Shown here: positions 9,121 through 18,668 of the stretch, piece after piece | Position numbering within the stretch: position 1 is the first letter of the stretch | Layout: the number at the start of each line of letters is the position of its first letter | DNA from: Pontibacter aydingkolensis | Lineage (GTDB): Bacteria > Bacteroidota > Bacteroidia > Cytophagales > Hymenobacteraceae | Assembly (NCBI RefSeq): GCF_019443125.1 | Contig: NZ_JAHYXK010000018.1 | Span: 25,768-89,767 of the forward strand | Length of the DNA stretch: 64,000 nt | Direction of reading: 5' to 3' | Translations under genes and position numbers: made by a program | The notes under the pieces: generated by a model | What the model was told of the DNA's origin: nothing | Database searches by the model: none | What the model saw: only the letters and a program-made list of their open reading frames with translations

Positions 9121-10467
9121 CTACCTGGCTATATCTGCCTCCGATAACAAGAGCAGTAAAGTACGCTGAATAGATAGATGGCCCTTGTCATTGATCCACC
9201 ACTCATCCAGCGAGTGCGCGCCGCCGCCAACACCACCTACACCCACTGTAACAGCCGGAACTCCCTTAGAGATAGGTATATTAGAGTTCGTAGAACCGGT
9301 AATTAGACTTGGCTTCACATTAAAATAGCTGGTTGCCGCCAGCGATCGTTGCACCAGAGGGGAAGTAGGGTCTGTTGCTCCTGATGGGCGTTCACCAATT
9401 AAATCTACTGCTACATCCAGTGACGGGCCGCGGCGCTTTAACTGGTTTTCTTCCTGAAGTGCTTTCTGAACTGAAGCTTTTAATATCTGGGCAATACCTT
9501 CCAGCCTATTCGGACTTTCTGATCGCATGTCTACCTCCATCCACGACTCGAATGGGATAGAGTTTACAGAGGTACCTCCTCCCACTATGCCAACATTATA
9601 GCTGGTGCGGATTCCTTCTTTTGTAAACGCATCGGCCTCCGTATTGAAATAATGTATGGCCCTGCCTAAAGCATGATGCGGGTTAGCTGTACCAAAAGCA
9701 CCCCAAGAGTGCCCTCCGGGACCTTTAAATGTTACCCTGTATCGTAGTGAACCCAAGCCTATGTATGTTATACGCTCTAAACCTCCGCCATCAACCGCTA
9801 TGTAAGAATCAATCTTTGGCCCGTTCTCACGGAACAGGTACTTCACGCCTCGCAGGTCACCTAAGCCTTCCTCTCCTACTGTACCGATAAAAAGCACGTC
9901 TGATTCGGTTTCGATATTATTCTTCTCCAGGGCACGAAGTATGGTCAGAACCACGGCCAGCCCACGCGTGTCATCCATAATACCTGGGGCAAACAACGTA
10001 TCGCCGCGTTGCTTTACAGTTACAACGGTGCCTTCCGGAAACACAGTGTCCAGGTGGGCATCCAGCACAACAGTTTTTGCACCGGTGCGGCCTCTGCGCT
10101 TGGCAATCACATTACCCACTTCATCTGTCCAAACAGAATCGGCACCGGCAGCCTTTAACATAGCGGCATATTGCTTCCCTCTTGCCTGCTCTTTAAAAGG
10201 TGGAGCTGGAATTTCGGTTAATAGCACATGGTCCTTTATAGTTTGAGGCTCCAGCTCTTCTACCGTTTTAAGGGCTTTTTTAACAGCTGACTTCTTGGCA
10301 ATGGCCTGCAGCTCTTTTTCAAATCGCTTATCTACAGATATACTTTGAGTAGAAGCTTTCTTTTCGGCTGTTTGGGCTAATAAAGTATGGGAACTCTGCA
10401 TGAAAAAAGAGAATGGCAGCAGTCCCATAAGCATCAGCTTTGATGCACGGGTGATTGGCGAACTCAT
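9121..10467 (-). CDS. Secreted M20-family metallopeptidase (PepT-like)
   Basis: The ATG at 10467 (MSSPITRASK) is preferred over the ATG at 10497 because it starts directly before the signal sequence (LMLMGLLPFSFFMQSSHTLLAQ). The protein has 448 residues. Zinc ligands of the M20 fold are visible: VLDAHLDTVFPEG (His and Asp), IMDDTRGLAVVL (bridging Asp), TVGEEGLGDLRG (Glu pair) and the late GGAHSLDEW. GPGGHSWGAFGTANP marks the dimerisation lid domain. The family removes terminal residues from small peptides or N-acyl amino acids. It is transcribed away from a second M20 gene at 10795 and sits just upstream of the acylase gene. Confidence 0.9.
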   Translation of the reverse strand: MSSPITRASKLMLMGLLPFSFFMQSSHTLLAQTAEKKASTQSISVDKRFEKELQAIAKKSAVKKALKTVEELEPQTIKDHVLLTEIPAPPFKEQARGKQYAAMLKAAGADSVWTDEVGNVIAKRRGRTGAKTVVLDAHLDTVFPEGTVVTVKQRGDTLFAPGIMDDTRGLAVVLTILRALEKNNIETESDVLFIGTVGEEGLGDLRGVKYLFRENGPKIDSYIAVDGGGLERITYIGLGSLRYRVTFKGPGGHSWGAFGTANPHHALGRAIHYFNTEADAFTKEGIRTSYNVGIVGGGTSVNSIPFESWMEVDMRSESPNRLEGIAQILKASVQKALQEENQLKRRGPSLDVAVDLIGERPSGATDPTSPLVQRSLAATSYFNVKPSLITGSTNSNIPISKGVPAVTVGVGGVGGGAHSLDEWWINDKGHLSIQRTLLLLLSEADIAR

Positions 10468-10794
10468 ATATGGTTTAGTTAGGATGATATAAATCATCAG
10501 CAGCTTCTTGAAAAGCTACTGCAGTTGTAACAAGTCCAAAAGGTGGCAATAATTTTATACTTGTACAAATATACCTTATCCGATGAACCAATATTGCCTG
10601 GAGCTTACAAATAATCCCTGAACAAATATTGTTTTCCAAATATCATATAAGCCTTAACTCTTTCTGTTTTGGTAGTTACCTGAGCATGTTTTAAATTAAC
10701 AAAGCAATATGCACTGCTGAGCAGAAAACCCGAAGTAAGGCAGTTCCTGTTTTAGACATCATGAAACATATACTTACTGGTAATTATACTACAT
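10468..10794. promoter_or_regulatory. Divergent promoter region between two M20 peptidase genes
   Basis: About 330 AT-rich bases separate two divergently transcribed peptidase genes, so both promoters must lie here. Two TATACTT heptamers are present (near 10555 and 10770). I could not assign a convincing Bacteroidota -33/-7 pair by eye. Confidence 0.4.
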
Positions 10795-12096
10795 ATGCAC
10801 ATAAACACTCTCTATAAGCACCTGCTGTTATGCCTTTGCTTTACAAGCTATTCTGTCTATGGTCAGAAACTAACAAAAACAGAGTGGCAGATCCTGCAGC
10901 ATGTTGAAGAAAACCATCCGGCTTCTATCCGCTTTCTGGAGCAAACAGTAAACATTAACAGCGGCACCTTTAATCCTGCTGGCGTGCGGGAAGCTGGCAT
11001 ACCCTACAAAAAGATGCTCGACGAAATGGGCTTCACGACTACCTGGGTAGATATGCCGGAAAGTATGAACCGCGGCGGGCACCTGATCGGCGAAATAAAA
11101 GGGAAAAAGGGTAAGAAGCTTTTGCTGATCGGGCACATAGACACAGTATTTGAGCCTGATAGTCCGTTCCAAACCTGGCAGCAAAAAGATAGTGTAGCCT
11201 ATGGCCCGGGGGCAAACGATATGAAGGGCGGAAACATGGTGATGCTTTATGCTCTGAAGGCACTACAAGAAGCCGGGCAACTAAAAGACAGGCAGATAAT
11301 CGTTATACTTCACGGGGATGAAGAGAACCCCGGGGCACCGCTGGAAATTAGCCGTAAGCATATTGTGGAAGCAGCAAAACGAAGTGATATTGCACTTGGG
11401 TTTGAAACAGGCACCGGATTTAACTATGCTACCGTTGCCCGCAGAGGCAGCAGCAGCTGGACACTAACCGTAAAGGGCAGACAAGCACACTCATCAGGCA
11501 TATTCTCTGAAAGAACAGGCGCAGGCGCCATTTATGAAGCATCACGCGTATTAAACAGATTTTATGATGAGCTACAAGAAGAATACCTGACCTTTAACCC
11601 CGGATTGATAGTTGGCGGCACCGAGGTAAAATTAGACGAGTCGGGTACTCAGGCCAGTGTTACAGGTAAAACCAACCTGGTGGCCAACACAGCAATTGTA
11701 AAAGGCGACCTGCGCTTCCTGACGGAGGAGCAGAAACTTAAAGCCCGTGAAAAGATGAAAGCTATTGTTGCAGAGAGCCTGCCTCAGACCAGTGCTGAAA
11801 TTACATTTAAAGACGGTTATCCTGCCATGCCCCCAACAGAAGGAAACATAGCGCTGCTCCAAAAACTTAACGAAGTAAGTATAAGCCTTGGCCAGGGAGA
11901 AGTAAATCCCTACGACCCGGGCAGGCGCGGCGCAGGTGATATATCATTTGTTGCCCAGTATGTAGATGGCCTGGATGGCCTGGGAGTACAGGGCGGGAAT
12001 GCCCATAACCTGGAAGAGTACGTACACCTGAACTCAATAAAGGACATTGTAAAACGCACTGCCCTGTTCATAAACCGCCTGACCAACAAGAAATAA
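10795..12096 (+). CDS. Secreted M20-family carboxypeptidase (glutamate carboxypeptidase-like)
   Basis: A 433-residue protein with a signal peptide (residues 1-23, ending SVYGQ). M20 motifs: LLIGHIDTVFEPD (His, Asp), GPGANDMKGGNMVML (bridging Asp), LHGDEENPG (Glu pair), GRQAHSSGIFS in the lid domain and GGNAHNLEEYVH (last His ligand). This arrangement matches the carboxypeptidase G2 branch, which releases C-terminal glutamate or other residues from peptides and folates. The protein probably acts in the periplasm. It precedes the gamma-glutamyltransferase-like gene by 108 bases on the same strand, which suggests joint breakdown of glutamyl or peptide substrates; that link is inferred. Confidence 0.9.
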   Translation: MHINTLYKHLLLCLCFTSYSVYGQKLTKTEWQILQHVEENHPASIRFLEQTVNINSGTFNPAGVREAGIPYKKMLDEMGFTTTWVDMPESMNRGGHLIGEIKGKKGKKLLLIGHIDTVFEPDSPFQTWQQKDSVAYGPGANDMKGGNMVMLYALKALQEAGQLKDRQIIVILHGDEENPGAPLEISRKHIVEAAKRSDIALGFETGTGFNYATVARRGSSSWTLTVKGRQAHSSGIFSERTGAGAIYEASRVLNRFYDELQEEYLTFNPGLIVGGTEVKLDESGTQASVTGKTNLVANTAIVKGDLRFLTEEQKLKAREKMKAIVAESLPQTSAEITFKDGYPAMPPTEGNIALLQKLNEVSISLGQGEVNPYDPGRRGAGDISFVAQYVDGLDGLGVQGGNAHNLEEYVHLNSIKDIVKRTALFINRLTNKK

Positions 12097-12204
12097 ACAA
12101 AAACAGCACTTAGATGCTACAGCATTTTAATTAGTCTTTCGTAAGAAGTATCTCTTTGAATTACTTATTGATTCTATAATTATCCTTGTATAAACCCTGT
12201 TAAT

Positions 12205-14085
12205 ATGAAGCACATCCTAACACTAGTTATACTTTTAACCACTACAGTTTCAGCCTGGGCCCAGCAGACACAAAAGCCGGTAATCCATGGCAAGAATTGG
12301 GTGGCCATTACCGGTAAGCCGTTGGCAGCCACAGCCGGTGCCATGACCTTTCAGAAAGGTGGTAATGCTGTTGATGCAGCCTGTACCATGCTGGCTGCTA
12401 CCTGTACTATGTGGGACGTTCTAAGCTGGGGAGGTGAAACTCAGGCATTAATCTACAATCCTAAAACCAAGAAAGTAATTGCTATCAACGGAATGGGTGT
12501 AGCACCAACTGGTGCAACGGCTAAGTTCTTTAAAAGCCAGGGCTACAACTTCCCGCCACAGTATGGTCCATTGGCGGCTACCACTCCCGGTACACCTGGC
12601 GCACTTATGCATATGCTGGCAAACTATGGCACACTCAGCCTGGAGCAGGTACTGGCACCGGCCATGGAAATGGCAGCCGGCTATCCCATGGAAGCTCAAA
12701 CAGCCAACAGCATCGAAAAGAATAAGGACCTTATAAAGCAATGGCCTTACAGCAAAAAAGTGTTTCTCACACACCCCGGAGAAGAAAGAGAAGCACCAGA
12801 GGCAGGTGAAATTTTTGTACAGAAAGACCTGCTACAGACGCTTACCAAACTGGTGGAAGCTGAAAGAGAAGCCCTCAAAAAAGGTAAAAGCCGGAAAGAT
12901 GCCATTATGGCGGCTTACGATCGTTTTTACAAGGGTGATATAGCAGAAGAGTTTGTTAGAGGCTCCAAAGAGCAGGGCGGCCTGATAACGATGCAGGACC
13001 TGGCCAACTGGAAGCCACTTGAAGAAGAACCTTTGATGGTAAACTACAAGGGTGTTGATGTTTACAAGTTGCAGCAATGGACGCAAGGCCCTGTTATGCT
13101 GCAGACGCTTAATATCCTGGAAAACTTCGACCTGAAAAGTATGGGCTACAACAGCTCAAAGTATATTCATACCCTATACCAGGCCATGAACCTCTCATTC
13201 GCTGACCGCGACTTTTACTATGGCGATTCATACTTTGCGCCGCAGGAGCCTATGAAAGGGTTACTAAGTAAAGCATATGCCAAGCAACGTGCAGGCCTTA
13301 TCAGCTTTGATAAAAATAACCCCGCTATTGGTCCCGGCGATCCTTATCCGTTTGAAGGTAAAAAGAACCCTTACCTGAAACTTCTTAAAAAACGGGGGTT
13401 TGAGATGGATACCACCAGGCGCAACTTTGCCCCTACCCACGACATCCGCAATGGCTCCTCTTTAAATGAGTACCAGGAAAACCTGTTGCTGGGAACCACC
13501 ACCATGGAAGCTGCGGATAAAGAAGGCTGGGTAGTATCTATTACGCCAAGTGGTGGTTGGATACCTGCCACTATAGCCGGAAATACAGGCATAGGCATGA
13601 GCCAGCGCATGCAAAGCTTTGTGCTTGATGAAAGTATAAATCCGTTTAATGTAGTGGAGCCTGGTAAAAGACCAAGGGTAACTTTAACACCTTCTATGGC
13701 TTTAAAAGATGGTAAACCGTTCTTATCGTTTGCAGTGCAGGGCGGCGATACACAGGATCAGAACCTGCTGCAGTTCTTTTTGAACGTGGTAGAGTTTAAC
13801 ATGAACGTACAGCAGGCAGCAGAAGCGGCTAACTTTAATACAAACCAGCTCTGGCTTTCACTCGGCGGAACGAAAACAGATGACCGCAAACCTAAACCGG
13901 GACAAATTTTATTGAACGACAGTACACCGGAAAATGTACGAAACGAGTTGAAGAAAATGGGTTATATCCTGAGTTTTGATGACCGAACCAGCGGCCCTAT
14001 CAATGCCATCTTTTTTGACTGGAAGCATGGCAGTTTATGGGGTGGCTCTAGTAACCACGGCGAGGATTATGGCATAGGGTGGTAA
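12205..14085 (+). CDS. Gamma-glutamyltransferase family protein
   Basis: A 626-residue protein with a signal peptide (1-19, ending AWAQQ). The large-subunit start KNWVAITGKPLAATAGAMTFQKGGNAVDAACTML is characteristic of the family. The expected cleavage and nucleophile site is NLLLGTTTMEAADKEG (about residues 427-442), where one Thr would become the N-terminus of the small subunit. It departs from classical enzymes: the usual TTHxSVVD is TTTMEAADK, and the oxyanion-loop glycines appear as VQGGDTQDQN. It is therefore a GGT-like Ntn hydrolase whose substrate may not be glutathione. A strong terminator follows at 14191. Confidence 0.88.
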   Translation: MKHILTLVILLTTTVSAWAQQTQKPVIHGKNWVAITGKPLAATAGAMTFQKGGNAVDAACTMLAATCTMWDVLSWGGETQALIYNPKTKKVIAINGMGVAPTGATAKFFKSQGYNFPPQYGPLAATTPGTPGALMHMLANYGTLSLEQVLAPAMEMAAGYPMEAQTANSIEKNKDLIKQWPYSKKVFLTHPGEEREAPEAGEIFVQKDLLQTLTKLVEAEREALKKGKSRKDAIMAAYDRFYKGDIAEEFVRGSKEQGGLITMQDLANWKPLEEEPLMVNYKGVDVYKLQQWTQGPVMLQTLNILENFDLKSMGYNSSKYIHTLYQAMNLSFADRDFYYGDSYFAPQEPMKGLLSKAYAKQRAGLISFDKNNPAIGPGDPYPFEGKKNPYLKLLKKRGFEMDTTRRNFAPTHDIRNGSSLNEYQENLLLGTTTMEAADKEGWVVSITPSGGWIPATIAGNTGIGMSQRMQSFVLDESINPFNVVEPGKRPRVTLTPSMALKDGKPFLSFAVQGGDTQDQNLLQFFLNVVEFNMNVQQAAEAANFNTNQLWLSLGGTKTDDRKPKPGQILLNDSTPENVRNELKKMGYILSFDDRTSGPINAIFFDWKHGSLWGGSSNHGEDYGIGW

Positions 14086-14190
14086 TGTCATACTTCCACA
14101 CCTGCAGCATTATGACTTTTTAGCAACCGAACAAAAGAATTTTTGACGAAAGACAAAAGACTTTTAAAGTATACATTTAAGATAATAAAG

Positions 14191-14231
14191 GCCCTGTTTT
14201 TGAAAGAACCGAAAACAGGGCTTTAAAATTT
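14191..14231. terminator. Bidirectional rho-independent terminator
   Basis: GCCCTGTTTT (14191-14200) pairs with AAAACAGGGC (14212-14221) across an 11-base loop, with T-rich DNA on the plus side and A-rich on the other. It lies between the convergent GGT-like and P-type ATPase genes and can serve both. Confidence 0.88.
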
Positions 14232-14283
14232 TATACTTTCAAAAACTGGTGTTAACCGCTTAAAATCAGGCTTCACCCAAACA

Positions 14284-16992
14284 CTACTTTTTAGTATACT
14301 TAAACCGTATTGCCTTCTCAACAGAAACAATTGCAAACAGGATGGCGCCTGCTCCTAGTATTCTTACCCACGAGTTCAGCCCAATCGGACTGGAATGAAA
14401 CAGCAAATTCATGAATGGAACGTAGATAAACACTGCCTGAAAGAAAAGCATGGCAGCTATCCCAAAGTATATCCATTTGTTAGAGAAATAGCCGATGTCT
14501 TGCATAGGCCTTACTAAAGACCTGCAGTTTAACAGGTAAACAGCTTCAAGCAATACGAATACGGTTGTTGCAACTGTTTGCGCTTCTGATACACTTGCTC
14601 CCAATACCCTGCGCTCGTAGATGTACAACCCAAAGGCTGCTAAAAGAAGCAATGTGCCAACCAACAGTGTGCGCATAACAAGCGGATACGTTAAGATAGG
14701 CTCCTCTGCCGGACGTGGAGGCCTGTCCATAATGCCCGGTTCTTTTGGCTCGAAGGCCAGCATGAGACCGAGCAAAACAGCTGTAGTCATGTTGATCCAA
14801 AGAATTTGAACGGGCTGCACTGGTAGTTGCGTTCCAAGGGCAACTGCAGCTAAAATAACCAGCCCCTCTCCCAAGTTGGTTGGCAGCGTCCAGACAATGA
14901 ATTTTGTCAGGTTATCGAACACACCCCTGCCCTCTTCCACAGCTCCCTCAATGGATGAAAAGTTATCGTCTGTAAGCACCATATCTGCCGCATCCTTGGC
15001 TACATCGGTACCCGTTATTCCCATGGCAATTCCGATGTTCGCCTGCTTTAGTGCAGGACCATCATTCACACCGTCGCCGGTCATGGCTACGATCCGGCTC
15101 CTGGCCTGCAACGATTTTACCAGTCGCAGTTTCTGATCCGGAGACACCCTGGCAAACACCGCCATTGACTCAGCGATCTCTTCCAGCTCCTTATCGTCAT
15201 AAGACTGGAGTTCACGCCCTGTAATAGCTACCAGTTTGCCATTTTCGGTTTTGCCTTTGAGGCCAATCTGCCCGGCAATGGTAGATGCCGTAACGGCATG
15301 GTCGCCGGTAATCATTTTTACATCAATACCGGCCTGCTGGCAAAGCTTAACTGCTTTAATGGCTTCCTCACGTGGCGGATCGATCATACCCTGTAGCCCT
15401 AAGAAAGAAAGCCCCGACCTCACACTTTCATGTTCGATCACGTTCTGGTCTTCCGGGGCATCAGTCATGGCAAAGGCCAGCACCCGCAGCCCTTTTCCCC
15501 CCATTTGGTTTACCTGATCAGATATTCTCTCCTTATCAATCGGCTCTTGTTCACCGTCAGCATTTAGCATGTGGGTACAGCGTTCCAGGACAGCCTCCAC
15601 AGATCCTTTCATGAAAATAACAGGTTGACGAGGAGTATTATGAAGTGTAGCCATGTACTGAAACTCGGATTCAAAAGGTATGCTGTCCAGGCGGGGGTAT
15701 TCCTGCTCGAGGGCTTCCTCTGTAAAACCTGCTTTGCGTGTCGCAACCACTAAAGCTCCTTCAGTAGGATCGCCCTCAATCTCCCAACGCTCTTCATGCT
15801 GCTTCAGGGTACTGTCGTTACAGAGCAGACCGGCTTTCAGACAAAGATCCAGTGCTTTGTTTTTAGCAGGATTATCGCTGCCTTCATTTGCTGTAACCTC
15901 TCCTTCGGGGCGGTAACCCAAACCTGATACACCATACGTATTAAGGCCGGCGTATACTTCCTGCACTGTCATCTGATTTTCGGTGAGCGTACCAGTTTTA
16001 TCAGAGCAAATCACATTCGTGCTGCCCAGCGTTTCGACAGCTACAAGTTTCCTGATTATAGCACGCCTCTTTGCCATTTTAGACACCCCAATGGCGAGCA
16101 TAATGGTAACAGCAACAGGTAATCCCTCTGGTATTGTACCTACTGCCAGGGCAACGGCAACCATAAACATTTCTGCAGCACTTTCTCCGCGCATTATGCC
16201 AACTCCAAATACAACAGCTGCTAATACCAGAATCACCCAAAGAAGTAAATGGCTAAACTTTTTGATCTTTTTAGTAAGGGGAGTTTGCAGCTCTTCGGCC
16301 CCAGCTATGGACTTCTGTATTTTACCGACTTCAGTATTATCGCCGGTTCCTACTACAATTCCTCTGCCTTGCCCATACGTTACCAGTGTGGAACTAAACC
16401 CGAGACAAAAACGGTCGCCAATTACCACATCTTCAGGTACGGGTTTTGCATCCTTCTCCACTGCTACAGATTCTCCTGTAAGTGCCGATTCGTCTACTTT
16501 CAGGTCTCTAAGCTGTACCAGGCGCAGGTCAGCCGGAAACTTATCCCCCGATTGCACCAATACAATATCACCGGGTACCAACTCTCTGGCATCAATGTTC
16601 GCCTTTTTACCATCCCTTACAACCTGCGCGCGCAAGGCCATACTTTTAGACAGGGCATCAATGGCTTTTAGTGCTTTAGATTCCTGAATGAAACCGATAA
16701 CAGCATTAATAAAGACAACGGCAAATATGACCACGGCATCGAGATACTCCCCTAAAAATATAGTAATCACTGTTGCGGCTAACAGAATATAAATAAGGGG
16801 CTGATGAAACTGCAGCAGAAAGCGGATAAAGGCGTTTTGTTGTTGCCTGGGAGTTAACTCATTACGTCCATACTTTTCAAGTCTTGCTGCAGCTTCAGCA
16901 CTACTAAGGCCCTTTTCTGCAGGTACATCCAAAGCTTCCTTTACTTTATCAGTGCTCAGGCTATGCCAGCTCTTATCCTTTATTGTTTGCAT
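14284..16992 (-). CDS. Cation-translocating P-type ATPase, Ca2+/P2-type
   Basis: A 902-residue integral membrane pump. It has an N-terminal cation-ATPase domain (SWHSLSTDKVKEALDV), the TGES actuator motif (172-175), PEGLP in membrane helix 4 (288-292), the phosphorylated Asp331 in DKTGTLT, TGDGVNDGPALK in the hinge and about ten membrane helices. PEGLP with a WINMTTAVLLGL helix 6 places it in the P2 (SERCA/PMCA-like) group rather than among heavy-metal pumps. The usual substrate is Ca2+, possibly another cation. Bacterial members of this type (for example mycobacterial CtpF) are often in hypoxia or stress regulons, which fits the downstream neighbourhood. The promoter must lie in the 700-base gap upstream. 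Confidence 0.92.
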   Translation of the reverse strand: MQTIKDKSWHSLSTDKVKEALDVPAEKGLSSAEAAARLEKYGRNELTPRQQQNAFIRFLLQFHQPLIYILLAATVITIFLGEYLDAVVIFAVVFINAVIGFIQESKALKAIDALSKSMALRAQVVRDGKKANIDARELVPGDIVLVQSGDKFPADLRLVQLRDLKVDESALTGESVAVEKDAKPVPEDVVIGDRFCLGFSSTLVTYGQGRGIVVGTGDNTEVGKIQKSIAGAEELQTPLTKKIKKFSHLLLWVILVLAAVVFGVGIMRGESAAEMFMVAVALAVGTIPEGLPVAVTIMLAIGVSKMAKRRAIIRKLVAVETLGSTNVICSDKTGTLTENQMTVQEVYAGLNTYGVSGLGYRPEGEVTANEGSDNPAKNKALDLCLKAGLLCNDSTLKQHEERWEIEGDPTEGALVVATRKAGFTEEALEQEYPRLDSIPFESEFQYMATLHNTPRQPVIFMKGSVEAVLERCTHMLNADGEQEPIDKERISDQVNQMGGKGLRVLAFAMTDAPEDQNVIEHESVRSGLSFLGLQGMIDPPREEAIKAVKLCQQAGIDVKMITGDHAVTASTIAGQIGLKGKTENGKLVAITGRELQSYDDKELEEIAESMAVFARVSPDQKLRLVKSLQARSRIVAMTGDGVNDGPALKQANIGIAMGITGTDVAKDAADMVLTDDNFSSIEGAVEEGRGVFDNLTKFIVWTLPTNLGEGLVILAAVALGTQLPVQPVQILWINMTTAVLLGLMLAFEPKEPGIMDRPPRPAEEPILTYPLVMRTLLVGTLLLLAAFGLYIYERRVLGASVSEAQTVATTVFVLLEAVYLLNCRSLVRPMQDIGYFSNKWIYFGIAAMLFFQAVFIYVPFMNLLFHSSPIGLNSWVRILGAGAILFAIVSVEKAIRFKYTKK

Positions 16993-17690
16993 GAGTTCAA
17001 TGTTAGTAGTTTAACTGCCTTAACCGGTAACAGTTATAGATTCGCCGCCCTTAAAACTAGTACGAAGTATAGTCTAAAAGATTTTATAAATAATGCCTTC
17101 AATGTAACATGCCGATGATCAAGAAAACATGATATAGGTCAGTTAATCAACCTGTATAAAGAAACCGAAGCTGAGCAAGGCTATACTATAAGAGAGCCTC
17201 TGTACTCATGCGGGTATACCTAAAATTTAATGACAGGACTGCAGGAAACATTTAAATTTATGGTAGCGCATTCCTGATTAAGGGCTACATTTTACATCTG
17301 CATATATAGTATAAGGAGGTTAAAAATCTTTTACACCACAGAATTGTCATGCAATTCTTAAAACACATGAACTCAATTACTTAAACAAGCGTTGAGAGCA
17401 AATAATATCAGGTAAATCATCCAGATATAAAATACTATTCACAAATTATTATATTTTCACATAAGGTTCCGGGCTTTTGTCAATCAACTTATTTGAATAG
17501 AATGCGAGTTACAAATAGAGCAAAACTGAGGACTGTACGACAAACCATCTTTATGTTATTATCCCAATTTAGGCAGTACTTTATTCAACTTTATTTTTAA
17601 AGTTATTGATCCTAAAAGCCAAAAGTGCATAGCAGGAAATCGCAGACTAAAACTCGCAGTATATTCAAAATAATAGAGTTTAAATATTAT
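16993..17690. other. Long AT-rich intergenic region, divergent promoters
   Basis: About 700 bases between the divergent P-type ATPase gene and the two-repeat protein gene. No open frame with plausible composition, no hairpin with a T-run and no tRNA-like fold was found. One AAGTATA heptamer lies near 17065. It must hold promoters for both neighbours. Confidence 0.4.
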
Positions 17691-18653
17691 ATGAGCAAAA
17701 GCTTTTTAAGCCTTAGTTATAGCCCAGCAAAGAAATACTTACATACCAGTTGGCTTCGACCTGTAAATAGCCAGGAATATCGGCATGGTATCCGTGTTCT
17801 CGGATTATGCATCAGTACGCTGCGTATAAAATATGCCCTTACTGATTTTTCGAAAATAGGTACCCCACCCTTAGAAGACCAGGTATGTACAGCTAACTTT
17901 TTAAAGCAGGCCCTGCAAAACACATCTATGGAGCGGTGTGCCAGAATACTTTCTTCTAATAGTTCACAATGGCAGGCATATGAACGGATAATGTCGGAAG
18001 CTAAGGAATTGCCGTACGAGACTTGTGGATTCAAAACCATGCAAGCGGCACAATCCTGGTTGTTCAGTGGTGCAGAAAAAGATGAAGTTGCAACAGAGCA
18101 TCTTTTATTTGTTACCCAGGAAAGCAATGCGAATACGTTAATAAAACAGTTGCAAAAAGGGCCAGCTAGTGTAGTTCCTACAGAAATGAAAGTAGGTAAC
18201 TTAGCTTCAGCTAAAACAAATGAGATCACAACTATTTCATTCTCAGATTTTCTAAATCTGAATATCGATACTTGTAACAGCGTGCTGACTGTGCGGTGGT
18301 TAAGGCCGGTACAAAGCTCGGAATATAGAAACGGGATTCAGAAGGTAGGACATACGCTCATAAACCAAAAGCTGGAAAGGATTCTGATCAATAATCAGCG
18401 GTTGGGAGTGCCTCCTTTAGATGACCAAAACTGGCTGACAAAAACCTTAACAGATATTGTATCCGCAAGCCATCTTAAACGGATTGCCATTGTTACATCT
18501 AACGACACATTTCAGCAGCTAGCCAATGAATCTGTAGACTGTAAAATAAAAAGCCTGGGTGCATTGTATAAGCCTTATTACTTTTTTTCAGAAGAGGAGG
18601 CTTTTGAGTGGCTCACACTGAAAGACGATGCATTTGAACTACAGTCTAAGTAA
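17691..18653 (+). CDS. Unrecognised two-repeat protein (possibly STAS/SpoIIAA-like)
   Basis: ATG at 17691 (MSKSFLSLSYS) is preferred over the upstream 17625 start, whose 22 extra residues look non-coding. The 320-residue product has no signal peptide or membrane helix. It contains the same domain twice: WLRPVNSQEYRHGIRVLG ... IGTPPLEDQ ... and WLRPVQSSEYRNGIQKVG ... LGVPPLDDQNW .... Each copy ends in a helix before WL (QAAQSWLFSG, EEAFEWLTLK). The alternating alpha/beta pattern with a buried strand (RIAIVTSND) recalls STAS or SpoIIAA-like folds seen in small Cytophagales proteins, but I cannot confirm this. The pairing suggests an internal pseudo-dimer. Function unknown. Confidence 0.75.
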   Translation: MSKSFLSLSYSPAKKYLHTSWLRPVNSQEYRHGIRVLGLCISTLRIKYALTDFSKIGTPPLEDQVCTANFLKQALQNTSMERCARILSSNSSQWQAYERIMSEAKELPYETCGFKTMQAAQSWLFSGAEKDEVATEHLLFVTQESNANTLIKQLQKGPASVVPTEMKVGNLASAKTNEITTISFSDFLNLNIDTCNSVLTVRWLRPVQSSEYRNGIQKVGHTLINQKLERILINNQRLGVPPLDDQNWLTKTLTDIVSASHLKRIAIVTSNDTFQQLANESVDCKIKSLGALYKPYYFFSEEEAFEWLTLKDDAFELQSK

Positions 18654-18668
18654 AAATATAACAGAGCA

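Noticed and set aside
15983..16687. 234-codon plus-strand frame opposite the P-type ATPase
   Set aside because: It is Ser/Thr/Ala-rich antisense shadow; the ATPase motifs on the minus strand explain the DNA.
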